5,522 nt of DNA, taken from the NCBI GenBank assembly GCA_007119835.1, contig SKOX01000014.1, forward strand, positions 1 through 5,522, given 5' to 3'. The notes below the pieces were generated by a model. The model was not told where the DNA came from, made no database searches, and worked only from the letters and a program-made list of their open reading frames with translations. The translations under genes and the position numbers were made by a program. Position 1 is the first letter of the stretch. The number at the start of each line of letters is the position of its first letter. This document shows, piece after piece, positions 1-5,374 of the stretch. Source of the stretch: Paracoccaceae bacterium. GTDB taxonomy: Bacteria; Pseudomonadota; Alphaproteobacteria; Rhodobacterales; Rhodobacteraceae.

Positions 1-752
1 ACCGGGTTCGGCATCCCCAGCACCCACATCGCCGTGCCGATCGCCACCCCGAGGCAGGCGTTGATGAGCGCGATCGTCGACAGGTAGTGCGACAGCTTCC
101 GCTCGATGTCGCGGGCGATCCGCATGGCGGTGCGTTTGTCGCGGAAGGTCGGCATGACGTGGACGATCTTCTCGTAGAACATGTCGCCCGACGCGAGCAG
201 GAAGAACAGCAGGATCAGCGTGAAGAAGACCTGCGCCAGCGCCTGCGGCACGGTGAGCGCCACCATCACGAAGTCGCCGCCGTCGTCGATCACGACGCGC
301 TGCACCTCCGGGTCGTCCTCCCCGGATGCGATCTGTTCCACCTGCTTCGCGGCCTCGCGCATGCCCTCGGTCGCCCAGGCGACCTCGCCGAGCTTGGCCT
401 GGATCTCGCGCCCGATCAGCGGCGCGCGGTTCACCCATTCGCTGGCGGGCGTGACCAGCATCAGCACCCCGGCCACCAGAACCGCGAGGAGCCCGCCCAC
501 GATCAGCAGGGCGGAGACGCCCGACGGCAGGCCGACGCGGTCGAACGCCCGCTGGAGCGGCGAGAAGACCATCTTGAGCAGGAGCGCCAGGACGACCGGC
601 ATCAGGAAGCTGCGGGCATAGGCCATCGCGAAGATCAGCAGCATGATGAAGATGCCGATAACCGCCCAGCGCGGAACCGCCGGAGCGAGCGCGGACGCAG
701 CCGGCGCGGGCTCAGCCTCAAGTGGTGCAAGCCGCGGCGCCTTGTCGCTCAT
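1..752 (-). CDS. AI-2E family transporter, partial (C-terminus beyond left edge)
   Basis: Read on the minus strand from ATG at 752-750, this frame stays open for 250 codons to the window edge. It is a polytopic inner-membrane protein of the AI-2E (PerM/TqsA, formerly UPF0118) family. These are transporter-like proteins whose substrates are mostly unknown, and the family name does not imply autoinducer-2 export here. An Ala/Pro-rich cytoplasmic leader covers residues 1-27. Hydrophobic segments follow at about 29-45, 48-62, 78-101, 163-188 and 225-247. Between the third and fourth lies the usual long charged amphipathic stretch (105-160). The section PTFRDKR (201-207) through the SHYLST motif (221-226) is typical of the family. 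Family members run about 350 residues, so about 100 are missing. GGAAAGG about 5 bp upstream supports the start. It lies 57 bp after the aminotransferase on the same strand and is probably cotranscribed. Confidence 0.92.
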   Translation of the reverse strand, partial: MSDKAPRLAPLEAEPAPAASALAPAVPRWAVIGIFIMLLIFAMAYARSFLMPVVLALLLKMVFSPLQRAFDRVGLPSGVSALLIVGGLLAVLVAGVLMLVTPASEWVNRAPLIGREIQAKLGEVAWATEGMREAAKQVEQIASGEDDPEVQRVVIDDGGDFVMVALTVPQALAQVFFTLILLFFLLASGDMFYEKIVHVMPTFRDKRTAMRIARDIERKLSHYLSTIALINACLGVAIGTAMWVLGMPNP

Positions 753-809
753 GGAACCTTTCCGCTGCAACCGCTTGCGAACGCGCGGCGGCCGCTTGCG
801 TTCCGCTTC

Positions 810-1664
810 TCAGCTGGCGCGGCGGAGGCTTTCGGCGACGTATATCTCGCGCAGGCGCGCGGCGACCGGGCCGGGGCGGCCGTCGCCGACCGGCTGGCCG
901 TCGATCGCGACGACCGGCGTCACGAAGGACGAGGCCGACGTCACGAAGGCCTCGGCGGCGTCGCGCGCCTCCTCGACGGTGAACGGCCGCTCCTCGACCC
1001 GCATCTGCGCCTCGCGGGCGAAGGCGAGGACCGCGGCCCGGGTGATGCCGTGGAGGATGGCGTGGCTGAGGTCGCGGGTCACGATCGTGCCGTCGCGCCG
1101 GACGATGTGGGCGTTGTTCGAGGTGCCCTCGGTCACGAAGCCGTCCTCGACCATCCAGGCGTCGTCGGCGCCGGCCTCCTTCGCCATCATCTTGCACATC
1201 GACGGGGCGAGGAGCTGGACGGTCTTGATGTCGCGCCGCGCCCAGCGGATGTCCGGGACGGTGACGACCTTGATCCCGGTTCGGGCGGCGGGGGAGCCCG
1301 CGATGGCCTTCGCCTGGGTGAAGGCGACGAGGCTCGGCACCGGCTCGTCGGGATAGGCGAAGTCGCGCTCGGCGGCGCCGCGGGAGACCTGCATGTAGAT
1401 CATGCCCTCGGTGAGCCCGTTGCGCGCCATGAGCTCGCGGTGCATCGCCTCGATCTCGGCGTCCGTCGCCGGGCTCGGCAGGGCAAGCTCGGCAAGCGAT
1501 CGGCGCAGCCGCGCGAGGTGGCCGGGGAAGTCGATCAGCTTGCCCTCGAGGACCGAGGTGACCTCGTAGACCCCGTCGGCGAACAGGAAGCCGCGGTCGA
1601 AGACCGAGATCTTCGCCTCCTCCTCCGGCACGTAGCTTCCGTTGACGTAGACGATCCGGCTCAT
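810..1664 (-). CDS. dat: D-amino-acid aminotransferase-like PLP enzyme (class IV)
   Basis: This 284-residue fold-type IV aminotransferase is full length for D-amino-acid transaminase, which exchanges amino groups between D-amino acids (D-Ala, D-Glu, D-Asp) and 2-oxo acids in the cytoplasm. The N-terminal FDRGFLFADGVYE block (22-34) places Tyr33 where the Bacillus enzyme has its active-site Tyr. Lys147 in DIKTVQLL is the Schiff-base lysine. Glu179 in TEGTSN sits near the cofactor ring, and GITR (206-209) and TSASS (242-246) bind PLP phosphate. The substrate-carboxylate motif of Bacillus enzymes, RxH, reads Arg100-Asp-Phe102 here, so the histidine is replaced. Branched-chain aminotransferase or aminodeoxychorismate lyase are less likely, given the DIKTVQLL and TEGTSN context and the neighbours. 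Its ATG lies 4 bp after the dgcA stop, with GGGGA overlapping the dgcA end as ribosome-binding site, so translation is probably coupled. Confidence 0.86.
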   Translation of the reverse strand: MSRIVYVNGSYVPEEEAKISVFDRGFLFADGVYEVTSVLEGKLIDFPGHLARLRRSLAELALPSPATDAEIEAMHRELMARNGLTEGMIYMQVSRGAAERDFAYPDEPVPSLVAFTQAKAIAGSPAARTGIKVVTVPDIRWARRDIKTVQLLAPSMCKMMAKEAGADDAWMVEDGFVTEGTSNNAHIVRRDGTIVTRDLSHAILHGITRAAVLAFAREAQMRVEERPFTVEEARDAAEAFVTSASSFVTPVVAIDGQPVGDGRPGPVAARLREIYVAESLRRAS

Positions 1665-1668
1665 GGTG

Positions 1669-2634
1669 CTATCCCCAGAGGTCGCGCGGCGCGGGATGGA
1701 CGCCGCGCTCGTCGAAGGTGAGGGCGGGCGCGCGGTCCTCGGCGAGGAGCAGCGGCCCGTCGAGGTCGGTGACGGCGGCGCCCTGCGCCACGAGGATCGC
1801 CGGCGCCATGGCGAGCGACGAGCCGATCATGCAGCCGACCATGATGCGGTAGCCGTCGGCCAGCGCCGCCGCGCGCAGCGCCAGCGCCTCGGTCAGGCCG
1901 CCGGTCTTGTCGAGCTTGATGTTGACCATGTCGTACTTGCCTCTGAGCGCGGGCAGCGAGGCCCGGTCGTGGCAGCTCTCGTCGGCGCAGAGCGGCACCG
2001 GCCGCTCGGCCCCGGCGAGGCCCTCGTCGGCACCTGCCGGCAGTGGCTGCTCGACCATCTCGACCCCGAGACGGGCGAGCGCGGGGGCGAGGCGGGCATA
2101 GTCCGCGGCGCTCCAGCCCTCGTTGGCGTCGAGGATCAGGCGCGGGTCCGGCGCGCCGTCGCGGACGGCCTCGAGGCGGGGAAGGTCGTCGGGCGTCCCG
2201 AGCTTGACCTTGAGCAGCGGGCGGTGGGCGTTCTCGGCGGCCTGGGCGCGCATCGCGTCGGGCGTGTCGAGCGACAGGGTGTAGGCGGTGATCTCCGGCC
2301 CCGGCTCGGGCAGCCCGGCAAGCTCCCAGACCGGGCGGCCGGTGCGCTTGGCCTCGAGGTCCCACAGCGCGCAGTCGACGGCGTTGCGGGCGGCGCCGGG
2401 CGGCAGGAGGGTCTGGAGTGCGTCGCGGTCGAAGCGCTCGGGCAGGCACGCGATCTGGGCCTCCACCGATTCGAGGCTCTCGCCGTAGCGGGGGTAGGGG
2501 ACGCACTCGCCGCGGCCGACGGCGCCGCCCGCCTCCAGGGTCACGGTCAGGACACGGGCGTGGGTGCGCGAGCCGCGGCTGATGGTGAAGGCGCGGGCGA
2601 GCGCGAAGACGTCGCGGGTGACGGTGCGGCGCAT
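1669..2634 (-). CDS. dgcA: N-acetyl-D-glutamate racemase DgcA (dipeptide-epimerase-like, enolase superfamily)
   Basis: This 321-residue enolase-superfamily protein is very close to L-Ala-D/L-Glu epimerase (E. coli YcjG type). It has an N-terminal capping domain (about 1-105) and a TIM-like barrel. All catalytic residues are visible: Lys142 and Lys144 (LLKVKLG) and Lys240 (VNIKLDKTGG) for two-base proton transfer at the alpha carbon, and Asp169 (ILDANEGW), Glu195 (VEQPLP) and Asp218 (CADES) for Mg2+. The DxD motif (Asp290, Asp292 in DLDGP), which grips the dipeptide amino group in true epimerases, is also kept. Sequence alone therefore does not separate Ala-Glu epimerase from DgcA. Pairing with dgcN decides the name: DgcA was reported to convert N-acetyl-D-Glu to N-acetyl-L-Glu. 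The start is 97 bp after dgcN, with CAGGGG centred about 13 bp upstream as a weak ribosome-binding site. The stop is 4 bp before the aminotransferase. Confidence 0.86.
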   Translation of the reverse strand: MRRTVTRDVFALARAFTISRGSRTHARVLTVTLEAGGAVGRGECVPYPRYGESLESVEAQIACLPERFDRDALQTLLPPGAARNAVDCALWDLEAKRTGRPVWELAGLPEPGPEITAYTLSLDTPDAMRAQAAENAHRPLLKVKLGTPDDLPRLEAVRDGAPDPRLILDANEGWSAADYARLAPALARLGVEMVEQPLPAGADEGLAGAERPVPLCADESCHDRASLPALRGKYDMVNIKLDKTGGLTEALALRAAALADGYRIMVGCMIGSSLAMAPAILVAQGAAVTDLDGPLLLAEDRAPALTFDERGVHPAPRDLWG

Positions 2635-2731
2635 CAGCGCGGCGCCCCTGTGCGCGCGCGCCGGCGTGGCACGGTGCAGCGCCGGGCGCCCTGCGTTTGT
2701 CCGAGGCTCCTGGTCGTCCTGGCGCGCATGC

Positions 2732-3727
2732 TCAGTCGAGCGCCTCGACGAGCCGGGCGGCGCCCTGGCGGTAGGGGTCGACGGTGGGCAGGCCGAGGCG
2801 CTTCTCGATCGCCTCGAGGTATTCGAGGGCGGCCTCCTCGTGCATCGCGGCGGTGTTGATCGAGACGCCGGTCACGCGCACGTCGGGGTTCACGATCCGC
2901 GCCATCTGCAGCGACAGGTCGCGCAGTTCCTCGAGCGAGGGCAGCTTGTAGTCGGGCAGGCCGCGCATGTGGCTGCGCGTCGGCTCGTGGCAGAGGATCA
3001 GCGCGTCGGGCTGGCCGCCGTGGATGAGCGCGAGCGTCACGCCGGAATAGGAGGCGTGGAAGAGCGAGCCCTGGCCCTCGATCAGGTCCCAGTGGTCGGG
3101 GTCGTTGTCGGGCGTCAGCCACTCGATGCTGCCTGCCATGAAGTCGGCCACGACCGCGTCGAGCGGCACGCCCTCGCCGGTGATCAGGATGCCGGTCTGC
3201 CCGGTGGCGCGGAAGCTCGCCGCGCGCCCCGCCTCGCGCATGGCGCGCTCCATCGCGAGCGCGGTGTACATCTTGCCGATCGAGCAGTCGGTGCCGACCG
3301 CGAGGCAGCGCTTGCCCGAGCGGCGCCTGCCGTCGGCGATCGGATAGGACCGCGGCGGCACGCGGACGTCGTGGATCCGCCTGTGGTGGGCCATGGCGTT
3401 GGCGGTCAGCTCGGGCACGTCGGCGAGGCGGGCATGCAGCCCCGCGGCGAGGTCGAGGCCGTGGAGCAGCGCCTCCTTCAGCACCGCGCTCCAGGCGGGC
3501 GAGATCACGCCGCCGCGGTTGGCGACGCCGACGACGAGGGTCTTGGCGCCCTTCTCTACGGCCTCGGCCAGCGTCATGTCGGGCAGGCCCATGTCGGCCT
3601 TGCAGCCGTCCATGCGGTATTGGCCGACGGCGAGCTCGGGCCGCCAGTCGCGGATGCCCTGGGCGACCTTGGCCGCGAGCGGGTCGGGCGCGTCGCCGAG
3701 GAAGAGGAGATAGGGTGTCTCGATCAT
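2732..3727 (-). CDS. dgcN: D-glutamate N-acetyltransferase DgcN (DUF1611 family)
   Basis: This 331-residue cytoplasmic protein has two parts: an N-terminal Rossmann-like domain (about 1-135) and a C-terminal DUF1611 domain (about 138-331). Family hallmarks are PYLLFLGD (5-12), WRPE (28-31), GVANRGGVISP (67-77), HDVRVP (119-124), GTDCSIGKMYTAL (145-157), FRATGQTGILI (172-182), DHWDLIEGQGSLFH (211-224), LCHEPTR (245-251) and VDPYR (316-320). The family was reported to acetylate D-Glu to N-acetyl-D-Glu as the first step of D-Glu catabolism in marine bacteria. The residue block at 145-152 is a P-loop of the dethiobiotin-synthetase type (GTDxxxGK), and EGQGS resembles the EGAGG motif of the same fold. 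A CoA or nucleotide phosphate could sit there, which is inference. GGGGG lies 8 bp before the ATG. It heads the dgcN-dgcA-aminotransferase block. Older annotation would say DUF1611 domain protein. Confidence 0.87.
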   Translation of the reverse strand: MIETPYLLFLGDAPDPLAAKVAQGIRDWRPELAVGQYRMDGCKADMGLPDMTLAEAVEKGAKTLVVGVANRGGVISPAWSAVLKEALLHGLDLAAGLHARLADVPELTANAMAHHRRIHDVRVPPRSYPIADGRRRSGKRCLAVGTDCSIGKMYTALAMERAMREAGRAASFRATGQTGILITGEGVPLDAVVADFMAGSIEWLTPDNDPDHWDLIEGQGSLFHASYSGVTLALIHGGQPDALILCHEPTRSHMRGLPDYKLPSLEELRDLSLQMARIVNPDVRVTGVSINTAAMHEEAALEYLEAIEKRLGLPTVDPYRQGAARLVEALD

Positions 3728-3765
3728 TGGTTCGTCCCCCGGGCGCCGGTCTCGCGTCGGGCGGC

Positions 3766-3795
3766 ACCCTATGGGCGGAGCCGTGGCCTGTTCAA
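3766..3795 (-). promoter_or_regulatory. Candidate sigma-70-type promoter for dgcN
   Basis: On the minus strand TTGAAC (3795-3790) is followed after 17 bases by ATAGGG (3772-3767), or after 18 bases by TAGGGT (3771-3766). The -35 matches four of six consensus positions; the -10 is weak. The distance to the dgcN ATG is about 40 bp, which leaves a short leader. The site lies just after the hairpin that follows the small gene, consistent with dgcN having its own promoter. In such G+C-rich DNA a match of this quality can arise by chance. Confidence 0.3.
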
Positions 3796-3797
3796 GG

Positions 3798-3813
3798 GGG
3801 CGCGAACGCGCCC
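3798..3813 (-). terminator. Possible terminator hairpin after the 89-residue gene
   Basis: GGGCGC, a four-base loop, then GCGCCC form a perfect six-pair G+C stem about 37 bp after the small gene's stop codon. No T-run follows it on either strand, so a classical intrinsic terminator is not shown. It could be a weak terminator, an mRNA 3' end stabiliser, or a chance product of G+C-rich sequence. Confidence 0.3.
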
Positions 3814-3850
3814 GGGCCGGGCCGGGGACGCGGCGGCGGGCCGGTCGGCT

Positions 3851-4120
3851 TCAGAGGGCGAAGTCGAGGGGCGGCACCGACTGGACCGGCGTGCGCCACT
3901 TGTAGGAGAGGCGCATGTGGTCGCCGTGGCTCTCGGAGAGCAGGATCAGGCAGCGCGCGACGTGCCGATCGCCTTCGTAGATGTCCGCGACCCCGCGGAG
4001 CGGCGCGTCCTCCGGCGCCTGGATCAGGCAGGTCCCCGCGGCCTGGTTCACGATCGGGTAGCGACGGCTGCCGATCCGCAGCGTCAGCTTCGCGCCGGGG
4101 GCGCGTCCTCCCATTGCCAT
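3851..4120 (-). CDS. Small uncharacterised protein, 89 residues
   Basis: I do not recognise this protein, but it looks like a real gene. Nearly every third codon position is G or C, and GGGAGGAG lies 6 bp before the ATG at 4120-4118, the best ribosome-binding site on the minus strand here. A second in-frame ATG at 4114-4112 would be 12 bp from that site and is less likely. The product is soluble, with no signal peptide or membrane segment. Short alternating hydrophobic stretches (KLTLRIG, TCLIQAP, ARCLILLS, HMRLSYKW) suggest an all-beta fold. The segment YPIVNQAAGTCLI (residues 21-33) faintly recalls the D/N-x-S-x-x-G region of PilZ domains, but the RxxxR motif is absent and the resemblance is speculative. 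Two cysteines occur, at about 31 and 56. It precedes dgcN by 123 bp with a hairpin between them, so it may be a separate transcript. Confidence 0.78.
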   Translation of the reverse strand: MAMGGRAPGAKLTLRIGSRRYPIVNQAAGTCLIQAPEDAPLRGVADIYEGDRHVARCLILLSESHGDHMRLSYKWRTPVQSVPPLDFAL

Positions 4121-4126
4121 CGGCCG

Positions 4127-4134
4127 CTCCTCCC
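4127..4134 (-). promoter_or_regulatory. Strong ribosome-binding site of the 89-residue gene
   Basis: On the minus strand the sequence reads GGGAGGAG, then a 6-base spacer, then ATG. It is nearly a full anti-Shine-Dalgarno match and is the strongest argument, along with codon bias, that the small open frame is translated from 4120. Confidence 0.75.
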
Positions 4135-4259
4135 TGGGGCGCCGGCTCCCCGACCCGCGCCCGAAAGCGTGTTCCCGTGGCCACCGCGACCGGGGAACGC
4201 CCCCAGTAAGCCTCAGGTTCCGTTCATGGTAAAGTCATAGTTTCGCGAAGGTTTAACGG

Positions 4260-4289
4260 CGTTTCCATGACTGTGCCGATTTGGAAACG
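4260..4289. promoter_or_regulatory. Inverted repeat, candidate operator between divergent genes
   Basis: CGTTTCCA at 4260-4267 and TGGAAACG at 4282-4289 are perfect inverted 8-base arms separated by 14 bases, so their centres are 22 bp apart, about two helical turns. This is the geometry of a site bound by a dimeric helix-turn-helix regulator. A further CGTTTC half-site sits at 4299-4304. The repeat is in the lower-G+C part of the divergent region, 79 bp before the yqjG start and about 140 bp before the small minus-strand gene, so either or both could be controlled. The binding protein cannot be named from the sequence. Confidence 0.5.
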
Positions 4290-4356
4290 GCGTGGTGACG
4301 TTTCTGCACGCTACCAGACCTCCCGGGCCGCGTTATCTCCCCGCCGATGCAAGAAT

Positions 4357-4361
4357 GGAGG
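4357..4361 (+). promoter_or_regulatory. Ribosome-binding site fixing the yqjG start
   Basis: GGAGG lies 6 bp before the ATG at 4368. It falls inside the longer open frame that starts at 4347, which has only a C-rich stretch before it. This site, together with the family-typical MGEL start, moves the start seven codons downstream of the longest open frame. Confidence 0.82.
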
Positions 4362-4367
4362 CAGGCG

Positions 4368-5372
4368 ATGGGCGAACTTAGGAACGGCGAGTGGGTGACG
4401 GGCGGCTTCGACACGTCGAACAGCGGCGACTTCGAGCGGCAGCCGACGCGCTTCCGCAACTGGATCACGCCCGATGGCGCGCCCGGTCCCTCGGGCGATG
4501 GCGGCTTCCCGGCGGCGAGCGGGCGCTATCACCTCTACGTCTCCCTTGCCTGCCCCTGGGCGCACCGGACGCTGATCTTCCGGGCGTTGAAGGGGCTGGA
4601 GGGGCACATCACCGTCGACGCGGTGCATCCCTTCATGGGCGCGGACGGGTGGAGCTTCGACAGCGACTTTCCCGGCGCCACCGGCGACAGGGTGCTCGGC
4701 AAGCGCTTCCTGCGCGAGGTCTACACCGAGGCCGAGCCGCGCGCGACCGGCCGGGTGACGGTGCCGGTGCTGTGGGACCGCGAGCGCGGCACGATCGTCT
4801 CCAACGAGTCGGCCGAGATCATCCGGATGCTCAACTCCGCCTTCGACGGCATCACCGGCAACCGCGACGACTACTGGCCCGAGGCGCTGCGCGGCGAGAT
4901 CGAGGCGGTGAACGAGCGCGTCTACGAGACTGTCAACAACGGCGTCTACCGCGCCGGCTTCGCGACCGGGCAGGGCGCCTACGACCGGGCGGTCCGCGCC
5001 CTCTTCGAGACGCTCGACTGGCTCGAGGCGCGGCTCTCCACGCAGCGCTACCTCGTCGGCGACCGGCTGACCGAAGCCGACTGGCGGCTGGTCACGACGC
5101 TCTTCCGCTTCGATCCGGTCTATCACGGGCACTTCAAGTGCAACCGGCGACGCCTCGTCGACTACCCGAGCCTCTGGGCCTATGCCCGCGAGCTCTACCA
5201 GGTCCCGGGCGTGGCGGAGACCGTGGACTTCCGGCACATCGTCGAGCACTACCACCGCAGCCACGAAAGCGTGAACCCGCACCGGATCGTGCCGATCGGC
5301 CCCGACCTCGACTGGCAGGCGCCGCACGGTCGCGACCGGCTCCAGCGCGCCATACGGCGCTACGGGAGCTAG
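4368..5372 (+). CDS. yqjG: Glutathionyl-hydroquinone reductase (Xi-class glutathione S-transferase)
   Basis: This 334-residue cytoplasmic enzyme reduces glutathionyl-(hydro)quinones back to hydroquinones using glutathione, protecting against quinone adducts. An N-terminal thioredoxin-like domain (about 50-160) carries the catalytic Cys62 in ACPWAHR, the VPVLWD segment (132-137) and Glu147-Ser148 (SNESAEI), which bind glutathione. An all-helical C-terminal domain (about 170-300) includes the conserved NNGVYRAGFA (190-199) and the EHYHRSH stretch (293-299), where Tyr194 and Tyr295 should line the quinone site. The start at 4368 is preferred over the in-frame ATG at 4347 for two reasons: GGAGG lies 6 bp upstream of 4368 with nothing comparable at 4347, and MGELRNGEW aligns with the family start (E. 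coli MGQLIDGVW). It is divergent from the dgc block and functionally unrelated to it as far as I can see. Its last 17 codons overlap two degenerate units of the downstream tandem repeat. Confidence 0.95.
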   Translation: MGELRNGEWVTGGFDTSNSGDFERQPTRFRNWITPDGAPGPSGDGGFPAASGRYHLYVSLACPWAHRTLIFRALKGLEGHITVDAVHPFMGADGWSFDSDFPGATGDRVLGKRFLREVYTEAEPRATGRVTVPVLWDRERGTIVSNESAEIIRMLNSAFDGITGNRDDYWPEALRGEIEAVNERVYETVNNGVYRAGFATGQGAYDRAVRALFETLDWLEARLSTQRYLVGDRLTEADWRLVTTLFRFDPVYHGHFKCNRRRLVDYPSLWAYARELYQVPGVAETVDFRHIVEHYHRSHESVNPHRIVPIGPDLDWQAPHGRDRLQRAIRRYGS

Positions 5373-5374
5373 CG
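5320..5374 (+). repeat. Two degenerate 28-bp repeat units inside the yqjG 3' end
   Basis: 5320-5347 matches the downstream 28-bp unit at about 23 of 28 positions. 5348-5374 is a 27-bp version (one base shorter) matching about 22 positions. Together they encode the last residues, APHGRDRLQR then AIRRYGS and stop. The stop codon TAG falls where later units read TGG. APHGRDRL is a common tail in this enzyme family, as I recall it, so these coding units are probably the ancestral copies. Confidence 0.7.

Larger units (their letters stand above)
4121..4367. promoter_or_regulatory. Divergent intergenic region
   Basis: This gap separates the leftward small gene and dgc block from rightward yqjG. 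Positions about 4205-4310 are clearly richer in A+T than the rest of the window, as expected for a promoter region. It contains the inverted repeat at 4260-4289 and a palindrome TTCGCGAA at 4242-4249. I could not place a convincing -35/-10 pair for either direction. No small gene with a ribosome-binding site is visible here. Confidence 0.6.

Noticed and set aside
753..809. Direct repeat CCGCTTGCG at 771-779 and 792-800, and a GAACGC/GCGTTC stem
   Set aside because: These are short and G+C-rich with no T-run. They do not outweigh the simpler view that the aminotransferase and the AI-2E gene are cotranscribed.
87..1721. 544-codon plus-strand open frame
   Set aside because: It lies opposite the AI-2E and aminotransferase genes. 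Its His/Arg/Asp/Ala-rich low-complexity product is the usual antisense shadow in G+C-rich DNA, while the minus-strand frames carry clear family motifs.
2635..2731. Two GGCGCC palindromes in the dgcN-dgcA gap forming inverted arms 36 bp apart
   Set aside because: Such short G+C-only palindromes are expected by chance here. There is no T-run and no convincing promoter.
2564..4240. 558-codon plus-strand open frame
   Set aside because: It is the antisense shadow of dgcN and the small gene. Its product has no recognisable domain and a composition typical of reverse-frame translation.
4251..4264. TTAAC with a following TTTCC, resembling a CtrA site (TTAA-N7-TTAA)
   Set aside because: Only one half-site matches, and such half-sites are common in any A+T-richer stretch.
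4253..4468. Small minus-strand frame starting inside yqjG
   Set aside because: It overlaps the conserved yqjG start and the operator-like repeat, and I see no good ribosome-binding site or plausible product.
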